Positions 23,177 through 33,272 of a DNA stretch of 64,000 bases are shown one piece after another (position 1 is the first letter of the stretch; each line of letters begins with the position of its first letter). Below the pieces are notes generated by a model. That model made no database searches, was not told where the DNA came from, and saw only the letters and a program-made list of their open reading frames with translations. The position numbers were made by a program, and so were the translations under genes. Origin of the DNA: Candidatus Kaiserbacteria bacterium (GTDB lineage Bacteria; Patescibacteria; Paceibacteria; UBA9973; UBA2103); NCBI GenBank assembly GCA_016182485.1, contig JACPGH010000002.1, positions 1 through 64,000 on the forward strand, written 5' to 3'.

Positions 23177-26100
23177 GTATAAATCATAATGTATAAATCT
23201 ATATTCGCGCGAGCGGCGGTCGTGGTGCTTGTTGCTTTCTTTTTCCATACGCAGGCTCTGGCACAAGCTCCCGGCTTGGTCGGGAGCTGGAAATTCGAGG
23301 AGGGGTCGGGTACAGCGATTTCGGATTCGGCGGGGAACGGAATAAACGGGACTTTGCTGAACGGCCTTGCGTGGGGAGAGGGAAAGAACGGCAAAGGGCT
23401 GAATTTTGATGGAAATAACGATGCGCTACGACTCGGCTCTCCGGCCAGCCTGGACAACCTGCCGGGATTGACTGTAATGGTCTGGATCAATCCGCGCTCG
23501 CACGGCCCGAACGGCTTCGGGGTTATAGCGACAAAAGCCGAAGACGTTACGCCGGTCGCGAACGGCTGGCTTTTCGGTTTTGCCGGATATGGCGACCTTA
23601 GACTTCGATTTACGAGCGATTACACCGGCAATGACCTGTTGGTGGAATCGAATCCCGTTGTCACCGGCAACGAATGGCAGCATATCGCCGTAACGTGGGA
23701 GGGGACGGCGGACGCGGGCAATGTTCGCATCTATAGGAACGGGGTTGACATAACCGGGGCGAGACAAAACGCGACCGGTTCCCGAGAATCGGACGCCGAG
23801 CGTGATTTATACGTTGGGAACTTTACTGGCTACGCGGCGTTCAGCGAGGGATTTGACGGAGCGATGGACGAAGTGAGGATATTTAATCGCGCGTTGAGCG
23901 CGGCAGAGATCCAGTCCGAAATGAATTCTTCGTCTTCAGTTTCGCCAGCCCCGGAACCCGCGCCCGCGCCCGCTCCCGCGCCCGCTACAGAACCTGCACC
24001 GATCCTGGCTCCGACTCCGGATCCGGAGCCCGCGCCGGCACCTGAACCGGCTCTTTCTCCCGTCCCAGCTCCGGCTCCTGAACCAGTTCCTACTCCCACT
24101 CCCGTACCGGCACCGACCCCGGTTGCCTCCGCGGTTTTCTCAAAAGAGGATTTCAATTCAGCTGCTTTAGGAGCCGGATGGACGTTTATCAACTCCGCAG
24201 GAAACGCCACCTACTCTCTCTCAACCAGCCCGGGCCATCTGACTCTCAAAGTGCCGGCGGGCTCCGAACATGACTGCTGGAACACCACCGGAAGTTGCGC
24301 CCGCATGATCAAGCCGTTCACGAATGAGGATGCGGTTTTCGAGACAAAAATAAACGGCCAGGTCATAGGGACTCGGAATGCCCAGACGTACGGGATCTTC
24401 CTCGGCCAGGACGAGCGGACGTACCTTAGGTTCGAGTTATGGTCTGACGGTTCCGGGGCATACGCTCGGGGCTGGAAAATTGCCGGCGGCTCCGGACAGG
24501 AGGCTATACGCGGGCCGAAGGTGACTCTCGGGGGTTCGAATTACATCCGGGTCAAAAAGGCCGGTTCTACCTATAGTTTGGAATTCAGCGCGAACGGAAC
24601 GAATTGGACCGAGGCAGGTTCGATGACTTGGAACGGATTCGTTGCAAATCAAGCGGGAGTCCATGTGATAAATGCCGTATCCAATCCTGAAACGACGGGT
24701 AATTTCGATTATTTCAGCATAGCGCCGCTTACGGCGGAGAGGCCGGCGCCAGTTCCTGCCCCTATTCCGGCGCCGACTCCTGTACCTGCTCCGACTCCAG
24801 TGCCGACTCAACCGTCTCTTTCCCAAAAATTCTCTGTCGGAGACCAAATTAAAACTACCGACCGGCTCAGCGTAAGGGCTCTGCCTTCTGTCCAAGGCGC
24901 TCGTATGGGAATACAGCCTGCGGGTAAGACTGGTTCGGTGGTAGAAGGGCCCGTTTTCGCGAATAACTACTGGTGGTGGAAAATAAACTACTCGACCGGG
25001 GCCGACGGCTGGAGCGTGGAAAATTATCTTGTATCAGCACCCGCGCCCGTACCGACCCCTGCACCCGCTCCAATACCTGCGCCTGCTCCTGTTCCGACGC
25101 CGGTCCAGACGCCGGTTCCGACCCCGGTACCCGCTCCTGCGCCCGCCCCGCTCTCAACCCGCAGAGTTACGCCTTCGGATAACTGGTGCTCGGCGGTTAA
25201 CAGTTCCGCCGCGGGGAATGAAATAGTTTTCGCCTCGGGGAATTATCCGGGAACCTGCGCGATAACAGTTTCAGGCACGCAATCCAATCCGATCGTTCTT
25301 AAATCCGAATCAGAGGTCAGCAGGGCAACCTTCACCTACTCAGGATCGTCCTCGAATATTCTCGAGGTTTACGGCTCCTATGTAACCGTTCGCGGATTCG
25401 GGTTCCGACCGGCGACCGACGCGCCGGACGCGGTGCGGGTAATGGGAGGCACTCGAGGCGTCGTCGTAGAGAACAATTATTTCGACGGGATCGCCAATGT
25501 GATGGTCTCCGCGAACAGCGGCAGCACCGACGATCTCGTGATCCGGAACAACACATTCAACGATCTCACCAACTCCGCGCTCTACGTCGGCTGTCATGAC
25601 GGGAACTGCTCGGCGCGGAACGTCCTAATCGAGAAGAACTTTATCAACGGCGTGCGTCCAACTGACACCATCGGCTACGGGATGCAGGTCAAATTGAATT
25701 CGTATGCGACGATACGAGACAACACCGTTCTCGATGCCAAGGGCCCGCCCATCATGGTGTACGGTTCGAATAATGGAGCCCCCGCTTCCATCATAGAGGG
25801 GAATTATGTGCGCGGGTCGGTAGATGAGGGCGGCATTGTGATCGGCGGGGGGCCGGCCGTCGTTCGCAACAATGTGCTTATCGGCAACGGATTCGGCGGA
25901 ATCAGCGTGCAGAATTATGGGAACAGGAACCTGATACAAAATATCCAAATAGTTCACAATACGATCGTCGACAATGGAGACTCGGGAATCAATCTCTCTG
26001 GATGGAATGCCGCGAACAATGTCCTCGCTTTCAACGCCATTTCTCCTCGGCCGGGCACAAGCGCTATCAGGCCGACGCCTTCAGCTGGCGTGAATCAGGG

Positions 26101-26452
26101 CAATATCGTTTGCTCCTCGCCTGCTTCCTGCTTCGTGAACGGAGTGACCGCTCCGTATGACTTTTGGCCGACCGAGGCGAGTGCCTTGCTCGAGGCCGCC
26201 ACTCCAGGAAATGAAGCCTGGAGACCTGCCAATGATTTTATGGGCGAACTGCGAGGAACCCAGAACGATGTCGGAGCATTCGAAAGGACTTCTTCGACGC
26301 AGAATCATCTGTTGGCGGCAGGAGCGGCACGGCCCGTGAGAGTATCAAATCCTAGTCCAACACAGACTCCGGCACCGGCGCCAGCGCCAACCCCGGCTCC
26401 CGTGCCCGCCGCGTCCACGAGATTCGCTATCGGAGACAGGGCGCAGACGACT

Positions 26453-26593
26453 GCGAATCTCAACGTGCGCGCCACCGCCTCAGCGACCGGCACGCTGCTC
26501 GGCACTCAGGCTATAAGCGCCCAAGGCACCATCATCGGAGGCCCGACCTTCGCCAATAACTTCTGGTGGTGGAATGTGAACTACGATACCGGC
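26453..26593 (+). repeat. 141-bp perfect repeat, copy 1
   Basis: DNA coding for SH3b domain 2 is identical to that at 27893-28033, exactly 1440 bp away. The other SH3b copy has diverged, so this pair is recent, converted or an assembly effect. Confidence 0.85.
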
Positions 26594-27892
26594 GCGCCAA
26601 CCCCGGCTCCCGCGCCTACTCCGACTCCGGCACCGACTCCGACGCCTGTTCCTACTCCTACGCCCACTCCGGTTTCTACTGTAAGCATCACTGCCAATAC
26701 GTGGGTGAAGGTTGCCGCTCCGCAGTACCCGGGGTCTTTCGGTTCGGGATACGGTTCAAAGCATGTTGCATTCGCCTACAATTCCCGGGACGGCAAGATA
26801 TATATGTGGGGCGGCGATTACTGCACCTCGGAGGACGGCACGTGCAATAGCCGCGAGCAGCTCTGGAGTTACAGTATCGCCACCAATACCTGGGAGAGAG
26901 TCCTAGACTACACAACCTCCAAAAAGGCGGGCTATCCGACGGGTCGCTGCATTCCCGGATTCGCCTACGATTCGAAGCGCAATGTCTTCTGGATGACCGC
27001 TGGGCAGGAGAGGAATCAAGGCGGATACGCCCCCGGGCTGGTAAGCGGAGGCCTTTGGGCTTTCGATCCAGTTGGGAAAAAGTGGTTCCGAGAAGGACCC
27101 GGTCCCGAGACGCAAAGCAGCAGAGTGAATGTCTTTTCCGACGAGCTGTACACCATGGTCTATGACGCCGCTGGAGACAAACTCGTCGCGATCGCCAAGG
27201 ATGAAAGCGCCGGGAACAGCGCGAAGATAGTGGAGTATTCTCTCGCCGGAGTCACGGTAGGTGACGGTCAGACGAACGACAACTGGAGCTGGGGGCCGGC
27301 GTTCGAGTCCGGCTGGTTCGCAACGGCGGGGATCCAAGGCAAGGGCTTCACGCTCGACACGCGCAGAAATCGCGTCATCATCTATGACCCGGGGAATATA
27401 TACGAAATGACGAAGACCGCGACGTGGAGCTATGACCTGAATACCAAGCAGCTGACAAGAATCAACACTCAGAACCTTCCCGCAAAAAGTCAGTTCGGAA
27501 TGGAGTACGACTCCGTGAACGACGTAGTCGTCATGTTCGCGGGCGCGGATAACTTCGAGGGTTCGCCGGCGACTCAAATGAATGAACTCTGGGTCTTGGA
27601 TTTCAGCACGAACCAATGGACCAAGAAGGTTCTCGCTGGAACGCCGCCCTCCGGCAGAAAGGGAGAACAGATGGCCTATGACGCCCGTAGCAACGCCTTC
27701 ATGATAATGGGAGGCACTGGCGACATGGGAAGCGATGCGGATACCGTTTTCCTCTTCCGTCTCAGTCTCGGCTCAACTCCCACTCCAACAATCACTCCCG
27801 CTCCCGCGCCCACTCCAGCACCCGCACCTGCTCCCGCGCCAACTCCGACTCCGTCCACGACGTTCAGCATCGGAGACAGAGTCCGGACCACG

Positions 27893-28033
27893 GCGAATCT
27901 CAACGTGCGCGCCACCGCCTCAGCGACCGGCACGCTGCTCGGCACTCAGGCTATAAGCGCCCAAGGCACCATCATCGGAGGCCCGACCTTCGCCAATAAC
28001 TTCTGGTGGTGGAATGTGAACTACGATACCGGC
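27893..28033 (+). repeat. 141-bp perfect repeat, copy 2, ending at the frameshift
   Basis: The second copy ends with GATACCGGC, immediately before the TGA that breaks the reading frame. Confidence 0.85.
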
Positions 28034-28036
28034 TGA

Positions 28037-29153
28037 CGGCTGGAGCGTCGAAGACTACCTAGATAAGGCTCCGGTGCCCGCTCCAACCCCCGCCCCTGTT
28101 CCTGCACCGGCTCCGGTGCCAGCACCCGCCCCTAACTCGTCAAATGTTATCGACTCTCTCCAGCCGGGACGGTGGGCAATGATCCCCAATTCCCGAATGG
28201 ATGCGGTAGATCCTTGCCCCGCCAGGAACTGTTCTTGGTCGGGCACCTTAGGTCTCGAGGGGATTATGGCGGCGTGGAGCGGAGGCATCTTCGACCCGTC
28301 GAGGAACCGTCTCGTAATCTGGGGCGGCGGCCACGGAGATTATGCGGGGAATGAAATATACGCGTTCGATGTTAATTCGCTTTCGTGGCAGAGAGTAACC
28401 AACCCGAGCACTCCATATCCGTTCGGAAATCCGCCATCCAACCCGGTAAATAGCGACGGGACGCCTGCTTCCCTTCACACTTATGACGGTTTAGCGTATC
28501 TGCCCGGTTCCGATTCTCTCTTCGCTGTCGGCGGGAGCAAATGGCCCGGAGGAGAGCCCAGCAATCTCACATGGACCTTCAACTTCGGGACTTCGCGCTG
28601 GACTAAGAGAGCGGACGCTCCGTACCCGGGGGTCGACCTAGTGACCGCCTATGATCCTGCGAGCGGGAAAGTGTATGCCGCCGGACCGTTCTCCAATCAA
28701 CCTCTCATCGAGTACGACCCGGTGAATAACGTCTGGACGGGCAGGGGCGATCCTATCGACTACGGAGGGATGAACGCGGCTTTCGATCCGGTGAGGAAGA
28801 AGATGGTTGTCATCGGCCGAGGGAGAGCGTTCGCGTATAACCTGAACGTCGGAGGCTTCTCGGCGAAACAAAGCATATCTCCCGGCGCCTGCGCCGCCGG
28901 CGAGGCTCCGGGCATAGCGTATGACTCGACCAGAGACAGGATCGTCGCCTGGAGCGGGGGAACGAAAGTCTGCGTGCTCGACCCGAACTCTAATTCGTGG
29001 ACCACGATCCAAGCCGAGCCGGGAAATTCCGTAACCCCCACCGCTCCCGTAGAGGCAGGCACCTATGGCCGGTTCCAGTACGTGCCGTCGAAGAACGCCT
29101 TCATCCTGGTCAACGGAGTCAACCAGAACGTCTACGCCTACAAGATGCCATAA
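28037..29153 (+). pseudogene. Giant surface protein, 3' part after frameshift
   Basis: The frame continues from GADGWSVEDYLDK-type codons directly after the break, through a Pro/Ala linker to a second kelch-like propeller (IPNSRMDAVDPCPARNCSW, IWGGGHGDYAGNEIYAF, and repeats ending in NVWTG and LDPNSNSWT). An ATG at 28074 gives a 359-residue open frame, but no promoter, Shine-Dalgarno or signal peptide precedes it, so it is not an independent gene. Restoring two bases would give a single protein of about 1987 residues. It ends 6 nt before a strong terminator hairpin. Confidence 0.78.
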
Positions 29154-29159
29154 GAAGAA

Positions 29160-29189
29160 GAACGCCGCGCGATATGTCGCGCGGCGTTC
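29160..29189. terminator. Bidirectional hairpin between surface protein and pyrB
   Basis: GAACGCCGCGCGA and TCGCGCGGCGTTC form a 13-bp stem with a TATG loop between convergent genes. Confidence 0.8.
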
Positions 29190-29203
29190 CCGCTTGAGCT
29201 AAA

Positions 29204-30139
29204 TCAGGCTCCCTCTGAAAGGATCCAGTGCAGGAGCGCCATGCGGATGACGAGGCCATTCGCCACCTGACGAAAGTAGGCGGCGCGCGGGTCGGTGTCT
29301 ACCTCGACGCTGATCTCATGCACTCGCGGAAGCGGATGCATGATGATCATGTCGTCCCGCATCTTGCCCGCGGTATCCGCGTTGATCACATAGCGGTCGG
29401 CGATCGCCTCATAGAGCTCCGCACTCATGCGCTCCTTCTGGACGCGGGTCCAGTAGAGGACGTCGCACTCCGATGCGGCAGGGAAGAGGTCCTCTGTTTC
29501 TGAGAACCGAACGCCGTGCCGATCGAGATACGCCTTGATGTCGTCGCCGATGCGGCACACCGAGGGCGAGATGAACACCACCGAAACGCCCGTGAATTTC
29601 CCGAGCAGGTAGGCGAGGGAGCGCGCCGTGCGCCCGTGCGCGAGATCGCCGCCGATCGCGATCGTGAGGCCGTCCACTTTCCCTTTCTCGCGCTGGATCG
29701 TGTAGAGGTCGAGGAGCGCCTGCGTAGGATGCTGTCCGGTACCGTCACCGGCGTTGATAACCGGAACGGAGGAGACCGATATGGCTCGCGCGGCCGCTCC
29801 GGTTTCTTTGTGCCGAAGGGCGATGACGTCGGGTCCGAGCGCGCAGAGGACACGGAAGGTGTCCTCCAGCGTTTCTCCCTTGATGGCGGACGAGAACTGC
29901 GCCGCGCTCTCGGTCGAGACGATCTTCATCCCGAGGCGTGAACCGGCGGTTTCGAACGAGAGGCGCGTCCTAGTCGAGGGTTCATAGAAGATGGTAAAAA
30001 GAACCTCGTTCTCGTGGAGCTTCGTGAGCTCGCGCCTTCCAGACGAGCTTCCGAGCGCTTCGTGCATCCGATCCGCATCTTGGAAGAGCCTCTGGAGAAG
30101 CTGCCGCGTGAACTGTTGACTCTCAGTGACGTGTCTCAT
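29204..30139 (-). CDS. pyrB: Aspartate carbamoyltransferase
   Basis: This 311-residue enzyme joins carbamoyl phosphate and aspartate in pyrimidine synthesis. The carbamoyl-phosphate motif STRTRLSFE, the HPTQALLDLYT block, and the late HPLPRVHEI are all present, and the length is that of a PyrB catalytic chain. Ornithine carbamoyltransferase motifs (SMG near the C-terminus) are absent. It starts 4 nt inside the end of ilvE (ATGA), so both are one operon. No pyrI or other pyr gene is next to it, which suggests a partial or scattered pathway as in many CPR genomes. Confidence 0.93.
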   Translation of the reverse strand: MRHVTESQQFTRQLLQRLFQDADRMHEALGSSSGRRELTKLHENEVLFTIFYEPSTRTRLSFETAGSRLGMKIVSTESAAQFSSAIKGETLEDTFRVLCALGPDVIALRHKETGAAARAISVSSVPVINAGDGTGQHPTQALLDLYTIQREKGKVDGLTIAIGGDLAHGRTARSLAYLLGKFTGVSVVFISPSVCRIGDDIKAYLDRHGVRFSETEDLFPAASECDVLYWTRVQKERMSAELYEAIADRYVINADTAGKMRDDMIIMHPLPRVHEISVEVDTDPRAAYFRQVANGLVIRMALLHWILSEGA

Positions 30140-31014
30140 ACGGCCGGTTGCGATTGCGTGTGCGCGGCGAAGCGCGCCATGAGGTCGCGGGTAACGGCGC
30201 CGGGTTCCCCCGATCCGATCGTATGCGCCCCGATCGAGACGATAGGCACGATATCTTTGAACGAAGAGGTGATGAACGCTTCATCGGCGGCGAACAATTC
30301 TGCGAGCATAACCGGCCGCTCTTCTACCTGATATGCGCCCCGGGCGAGTTCGATGGTTACATTGCGCGTTATCCCTTTCAGCACGCCGGCATCGGGCGTT
30401 ATCACCGCGCTGTCTTTTACGATAAAAATATTGCTCGTTGCGCATTCGAGCACTCGCTCGCCGCTCGTGTAAAGGATCTCGACCGCGCCGTCGGCCTTGC
30501 GTTTATCCTGCAGGGTGACCGCAGTGATGTAGCCGATCGTCTTCGCCTCGGGCATGAAGCGCAAGTGGTCGTGCTGTATCAGGTGCCCGCCGCGTTCATA
30601 GAGTACCTCGGGTAATGGCGCGAATTCCTCCGCGGTAATATAGAGCGTCTCGCGCCCCGGCACATGCTCGATGCCGCCCTCGGCCTCGCCGCCTGTCAGT
30701 ATCATGCGGATGTTCGCGCGCTCGCCCAGCACCAAATTAGATTTGGTGCTGGGCGAGCCGTCAGTATTGCGCTTGATAAGCTCGCGCATCGCTTCGAGAA
30801 CCTCGCCGCTCGAGTAGGGGAGGGTAAGGCCGAGCGGCTTCGCCGATCGCTCGAATCGTTCCCAGTGCGCGTCGAAATGGAACGGCTCGCCGCGAAAAGC
30901 GGTAATGCCTTCATAAATCCCGAATCCGCGCAGCACTCCTAGGTCAAGCACTCCGATTTTCGCCTCTTTGAGCGGCACCACATTCCCGTTCAGCCAGCAG
31001 AGTTGTTCTTTCAT
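30136..31014 (-). CDS. ilvE: Branched-chain aminotransferase-like enzyme
   Basis: This 292-residue fold-type IV PLP enzyme transfers amino groups between branched amino acids and 2-oxoglutarate, or acts on D-amino acids or aminodeoxychorismate in close relatives. PLP lysine lies in PEAKTIGYITAV, the GIYEGITAFRGEPFHFDAHW block is typical, and the phosphate-binding loop is in CATSNIFIV and GVLKGITRNV. A perfect 33-nt palindrome inserts SPSTKSNLVLGER in frame near residue 90. A TATACT -10 box ends 7 nt before the ATG, and an operator-like dyad lies at 31061-31094. Substrate specificity is uncertain. Confidence 0.8.
   Translation of the reverse strand: MKEQLCWLNGNVVPLKEAKIGVLDLGVLRGFGIYEGITAFRGEPFHFDAHWERFERSAKPLGLTLPYSSGEVLEAMRELIKRNTDGSPSTKSNLVLGERANIRMILTGGEAEGGIEHVPGRETLYITAEEFAPLPEVLYERGGHLIQHDHLRFMPEAKTIGYITAVTLQDKRKADGAVEILYTSGERVLECATSNIFIVKDSAVITPDAGVLKGITRNVTIELARGAYQVEERPVMLAELFAADEAFITSSFKDIVPIVSIGAHTIGSGEPGAVTRDLMARFAAHTQSQPAV
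30722..30754. repeat. In-frame perfect palindrome inside ilvE
   Basis: CGCCCAGCACCAAAT and ATTTGGTGCTGGGCG flank a 3-nt centre. It interrupts the aminotransferase between conserved blocks while keeping the frame. Confidence 0.85.
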
Positions 31015-31021
31015 TCGCGCC

Positions 31022-31027
31022 AGTATA
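31022..31027 (-). promoter_or_regulatory. -10 box of ilvE, leaderless
   Basis: TATACT on the reverse strand ends 7 nt before the ilvE ATG. Confidence 0.55.
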
Positions 31028-31060
31028 GCAGTATTTAAGATTGTATTCTCACTTTTGAAA

Positions 31061-31094
31061 ATATCAAAATGGTCCTATAGGACAGAAATGATGA
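31061..31094. promoter_or_regulatory. Operator-like dyad, copy 3 (ilvE-pyrB)
   Basis: ATATCA-N7-CCTATAGG-N7-TGATGA lies about 35 bp upstream of the ilvE -10 box. It has the same layout as the two copies beside the PaaX-like gene. Confidence 0.65.
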
Positions 31095-31131
31095 ATATAC
31101 AGCTCTAAAGGTGCTGAGATCTGCTTCGCGG

Positions 31132-31221
31132 TGCCGAGGGTGGGGGTCGAACCCACATGAAGGTTTTTGGGCCCTCTCAGCGTTTTAAGCGCTGTGCGTC
31201 TGCCAATTCCGCCACCTCGGC
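31132..31221 (-). tRNA. tRNA-Leu (TAA)
   Basis: A reverse-strand tRNA with a GCCGAGG/CCTCGGC acceptor stem, anticodon loop CTTAAAA (anticodon TAA), and a long variable arm. CCA is not encoded. Confidence 0.95.
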
Positions 31222-31231
31222 GAAGTGAGGA

Positions 31232-31326
31232 AGTAAAAAGATGCTAGCATCTTTTTACTCTCCGAACGAGCCGAAGTATGTACTCATACCTCGGCTTGCC
31301 CTTCGTAGCTTTAGCGAAGAAGGACG
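31232..31326. repeat. Cluster of palindromes between two tRNA genes
   Basis: AGTAAAAAGATGC/GCATCTTTTTACT at 31232-31259 is a strong stem, followed by AGCCGA-type arms around 31270-31294 and a CCTTCGTAGCTTTAGCGAAGAAGG element at 31301-31326, related to the FAEATED-coding inserts. No gene is visible here. Confidence 0.7.
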
Positions 31327-31366
31327 TACTTTTTATGATACCAGCACTCTGCTATTGTGGAAGAAC

Positions 31367-31438
31367 GGCCCGGTGGCGAAGAAGCAACGCGACGGTCTGC
31401 AAAACCGTTATGCGAGGGTGCGAATCCCTCCCGGGCCT
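31367..31438 (+). tRNA. tRNA-Cys (GCA)
   Basis: A GGCCCGG/CCGGGCC acceptor stem with U73, as usual for Cys, and anticodon loop CTGCAAA (anticodon GCA). It ends 1 nt before the convergent rbfA stop. Confidence 0.95.
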
Positions 31439-31747
31439 CTAGGAATGTTCAGGGTCGAGCAGGAAGTCCACGCGCGGGAGGCGCAAATGCGCCGTGTGAT
31501 GCTTCAAATGATCCGAGAAGGCCTCGCGCTGCCGCTCGAGAAATGCGAGGGCGGCGCTAGTCTTCTCGATAGGAAAAACGCTCACGAACACGTGCATCCG
31601 CTCGCCGTGGGCGACTGACTCCGCGCGGATCACCGTGATGAGGGATTCCGTGCCGGCTTCCTGCGCGATAAAGCGCGCCGCTTCGCGCGCGATAAGCGCG
31701 GTAACGCGGCCGGCCTCTCGAGCGCCGTTTTTTGGGCCGTCCGTCAT
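31439..31747 (-). CDS. rbfA: Ribosome-binding factor A
   Basis: This 102-residue KH-like protein binds immature 30S subunits and aids 16S rRNA maturation. The N-terminal helix VTALIAREAARFIAQE, strand LITVIRAESVAHGERMHVFV and the later LRLPRVDFLLD fit the family. It overlaps infB by 4 nt (ATGA), which matches the common infB-rbfA order. It ends directly against the tRNA-Cys gene on the other strand. Confidence 0.85.
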   Translation of the reverse strand: MTDGPKNGAREAGRVTALIAREAARFIAQEAGTESLITVIRAESVAHGERMHVFVSVFPIEKTSAALAFLERQREAFSDHLKHHTAHLRLPRVDFLLDPEHS

Positions 31748-33213
31748 GATGCGGAAATTACGAAAGCAATTAGCGTGTCTCCCGGCGCCGCGCTCTCGCG
31801 GCTCTCTATCTCCGCGCCGAAATCGCCTTCGGTTTTAATCTCCTTTACGTCCGCGCGAGCTTGCTGCAAATTCCGAATGCTTCCGCGTCCGATCTCAACG
31901 TCGCGGCGGAGGATCTTGATACGGTTGCCGGTTGTGAGAGTCCCGGAGACGTAGCGCGCGCCGAGCACCTGCTTCTTCGCTCCTGAAGAGAAGGTCTTCG
32001 CGACCGTGGCGCGGCCGAGTTCCTGTTCGGACTCGACAATCGGAGCGCGCTCGGCAAGCAGTTCCGCTACCTTCTCGGATAGCTTATAAATTATAGAGAA
32101 GGTGAATATCCCGATAGTCTCGCGTTCCGCGAGATCGCGCGCGATAGGATCAGTCGAGACATTGAACGCAATGACGGCTCCGCGCGCGGCCTGCGCCAGC
32201 CGCACATCATTTTCCGAGACGCTGCCGACGCCGCTTCCGATTATCCGGAGGGCTGTCCGTTCGTGCTTCACCTTGCGCAGTTCGTGGATAATCGCGTCAA
32301 TCGAGCCCGCTACATCCGCCTTGATCACGAGCGGCAGTTCAGAGAGGCCTTCGCTGTCCGTGGCTTGTTCGCTTGCCGATGCTATCGCATTCGCGTTCTC
32401 ACTGGCAAGCTTTTCCGCTTCTTTCTTTGTTTTGACTATGCTGAAAAGGGAGCCGGCCGTCGGCAACTTGCTGAATCCCGAGATGCGCACCGGCGCGGAA
32501 GGGCCGGCTTCCTCGATGCGTGTACCGCGGAAGTCTTCTATGAAGCGGATGGGCGCGTATGCGTCGCCGGCGACCAGGAATCCGGCGAGCCTTAAGGTGC
32601 CGTCTTTCACTATAAGAGTCGCCGAGGCGCCGCGCTTAGGGTCCTGCGTCGATTCGAGCACGAACCCTTCCGCCGAAGCGTCAGGGTCTGCGGAGAGTTC
32701 TGCGAGGTCGGCAGTCAGAAGTACGAGACCGAGAAGCTCCGGCACGCCCTCGCCGCTTTTAGAGGAGATAAGGGCGTAGGCGACATCGCCCCCTAGACCC
32801 TCAAGGTATATGCCGTTTTCAAGCATGGAGTTTTTCGCGCGTTCTATGTCGGCATTGTTTTTGTCTATTTTTGTTATCGCGACGATATATGGAATGCCAG
32901 ATTCTTTGATCGCGGCCAGGGCGTCGAGCGTCTGCGGCATAACGCCCTCATCTGCGGCGACTACGAGAATCGCAATGTCCGCCGCCGCCGCGCCGCGCAG
33001 GCGCAGAGCCTTAAAGGCCTCATGGCCCGGCGTATCGAGGAAGGTGACGGGGCGGTCGTTATGCAGCGCGACATACGCCGCGACGTGCTGAGTAATCCCG
33101 CCCGCCTCGCCAGCCACCACGTTCGTTTTGCGGATGTAGTCGAGAAGCGAGGATTTCCCATGGTCTATGTGGCCCATCACCGCGATGACGGGCGGACGTA
33201 TCTCCCGCGCCAT
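31744..33213 (-). CDS. infB: Translation initiation factor IF-2, short form
   Basis: This 489-residue GTPase brings initiator tRNA to the 30S subunit. G1 (GHIDHGKSS), G2/G3 (DTPGHEAF) and G4 (TKID) are present, followed by domains II, III and IV. The long N-terminal region of the E. coli protein (890 residues) is missing, so the protein starts at the G domain, a common CPR form. A relaxed N-terminus may suit leaderless initiation, but that is inference. rbfA follows in the same operon. No in-frame repeat insert was seen. Confidence 0.95.
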   Translation of the reverse strand: MAREIRPPVIAVMGHIDHGKSSLLDYIRKTNVVAGEAGGITQHVAAYVALHNDRPVTFLDTPGHEAFKALRLRGAAAADIAILVVAADEGVMPQTLDALAAIKESGIPYIVAITKIDKNNADIERAKNSMLENGIYLEGLGGDVAYALISSKSGEGVPELLGLVLLTADLAELSADPDASAEGFVLESTQDPKRGASATLIVKDGTLRLAGFLVAGDAYAPIRFIEDFRGTRIEEAGPSAPVRISGFSKLPTAGSLFSIVKTKKEAEKLASENANAIASASEQATDSEGLSELPLVIKADVAGSIDAIIHELRKVKHERTALRIIGSGVGSVSENDVRLAQAARGAVIAFNVSTDPIARDLAERETIGIFTFSIIYKLSEKVAELLAERAPIVESEQELGRATVAKTFSSGAKKQVLGARYVSGTLTTGNRIKILRRDVEIGRGSIRNLQQARADVKEIKTEGDFGAEIESRESAAPGDTLIAFVISAS

Positions 33214-33260
33214 AGTTTCCTTATTTCATCATAAAAATTGCCTGGCCGCAATCCTTTGGG

Positions 33261-33266
33261 TAGAAT
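33261..33266 (+). promoter_or_regulatory. -10 box of cysteine desulfurase gene, leaderless
   Basis: TAGAAT ends 6 nt before the ATG at 33273. Confidence 0.5.
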
Positions 33267-33272
33267 CGAGTT

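Larger units (their letters stand above)
23189..28036 (+). pseudogene. Giant modular surface protein, 5' part of a frameshifted gene
   Basis: This 1615-residue frame is the first part of a longer gene. In order it holds: a signal peptide (1-26, ending ALAQA), a LamG/concanavalin-like domain (about 30-240), a Pro/Ala linker, a second concanavalin-like domain (about 315-510), an SH3b domain (about 547-615), a parallel beta-helix (about 657-1043, ENNYFDG and NNTFNDL repeats), SH3b 2 (about 1077-1136), a kelch/galactose-oxidase-like propeller (about 1162-1528) and SH3b 3. It stops at TGA after NYDTG, where SH3b 1 continues ADGWSVENYL. The lost frame resumes at once downstream, so a 2-nt deletion is the likely cause. 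It is probably an exported adhesin. Confidence 0.8.

Noticed and set aside
28074..29153. Independent gene for the second kelch domain
   Set aside because: It starts inside a Pro/Ala linker without promoter or signal peptide, and its frame joins the upstream protein after a 2-nt deletion.
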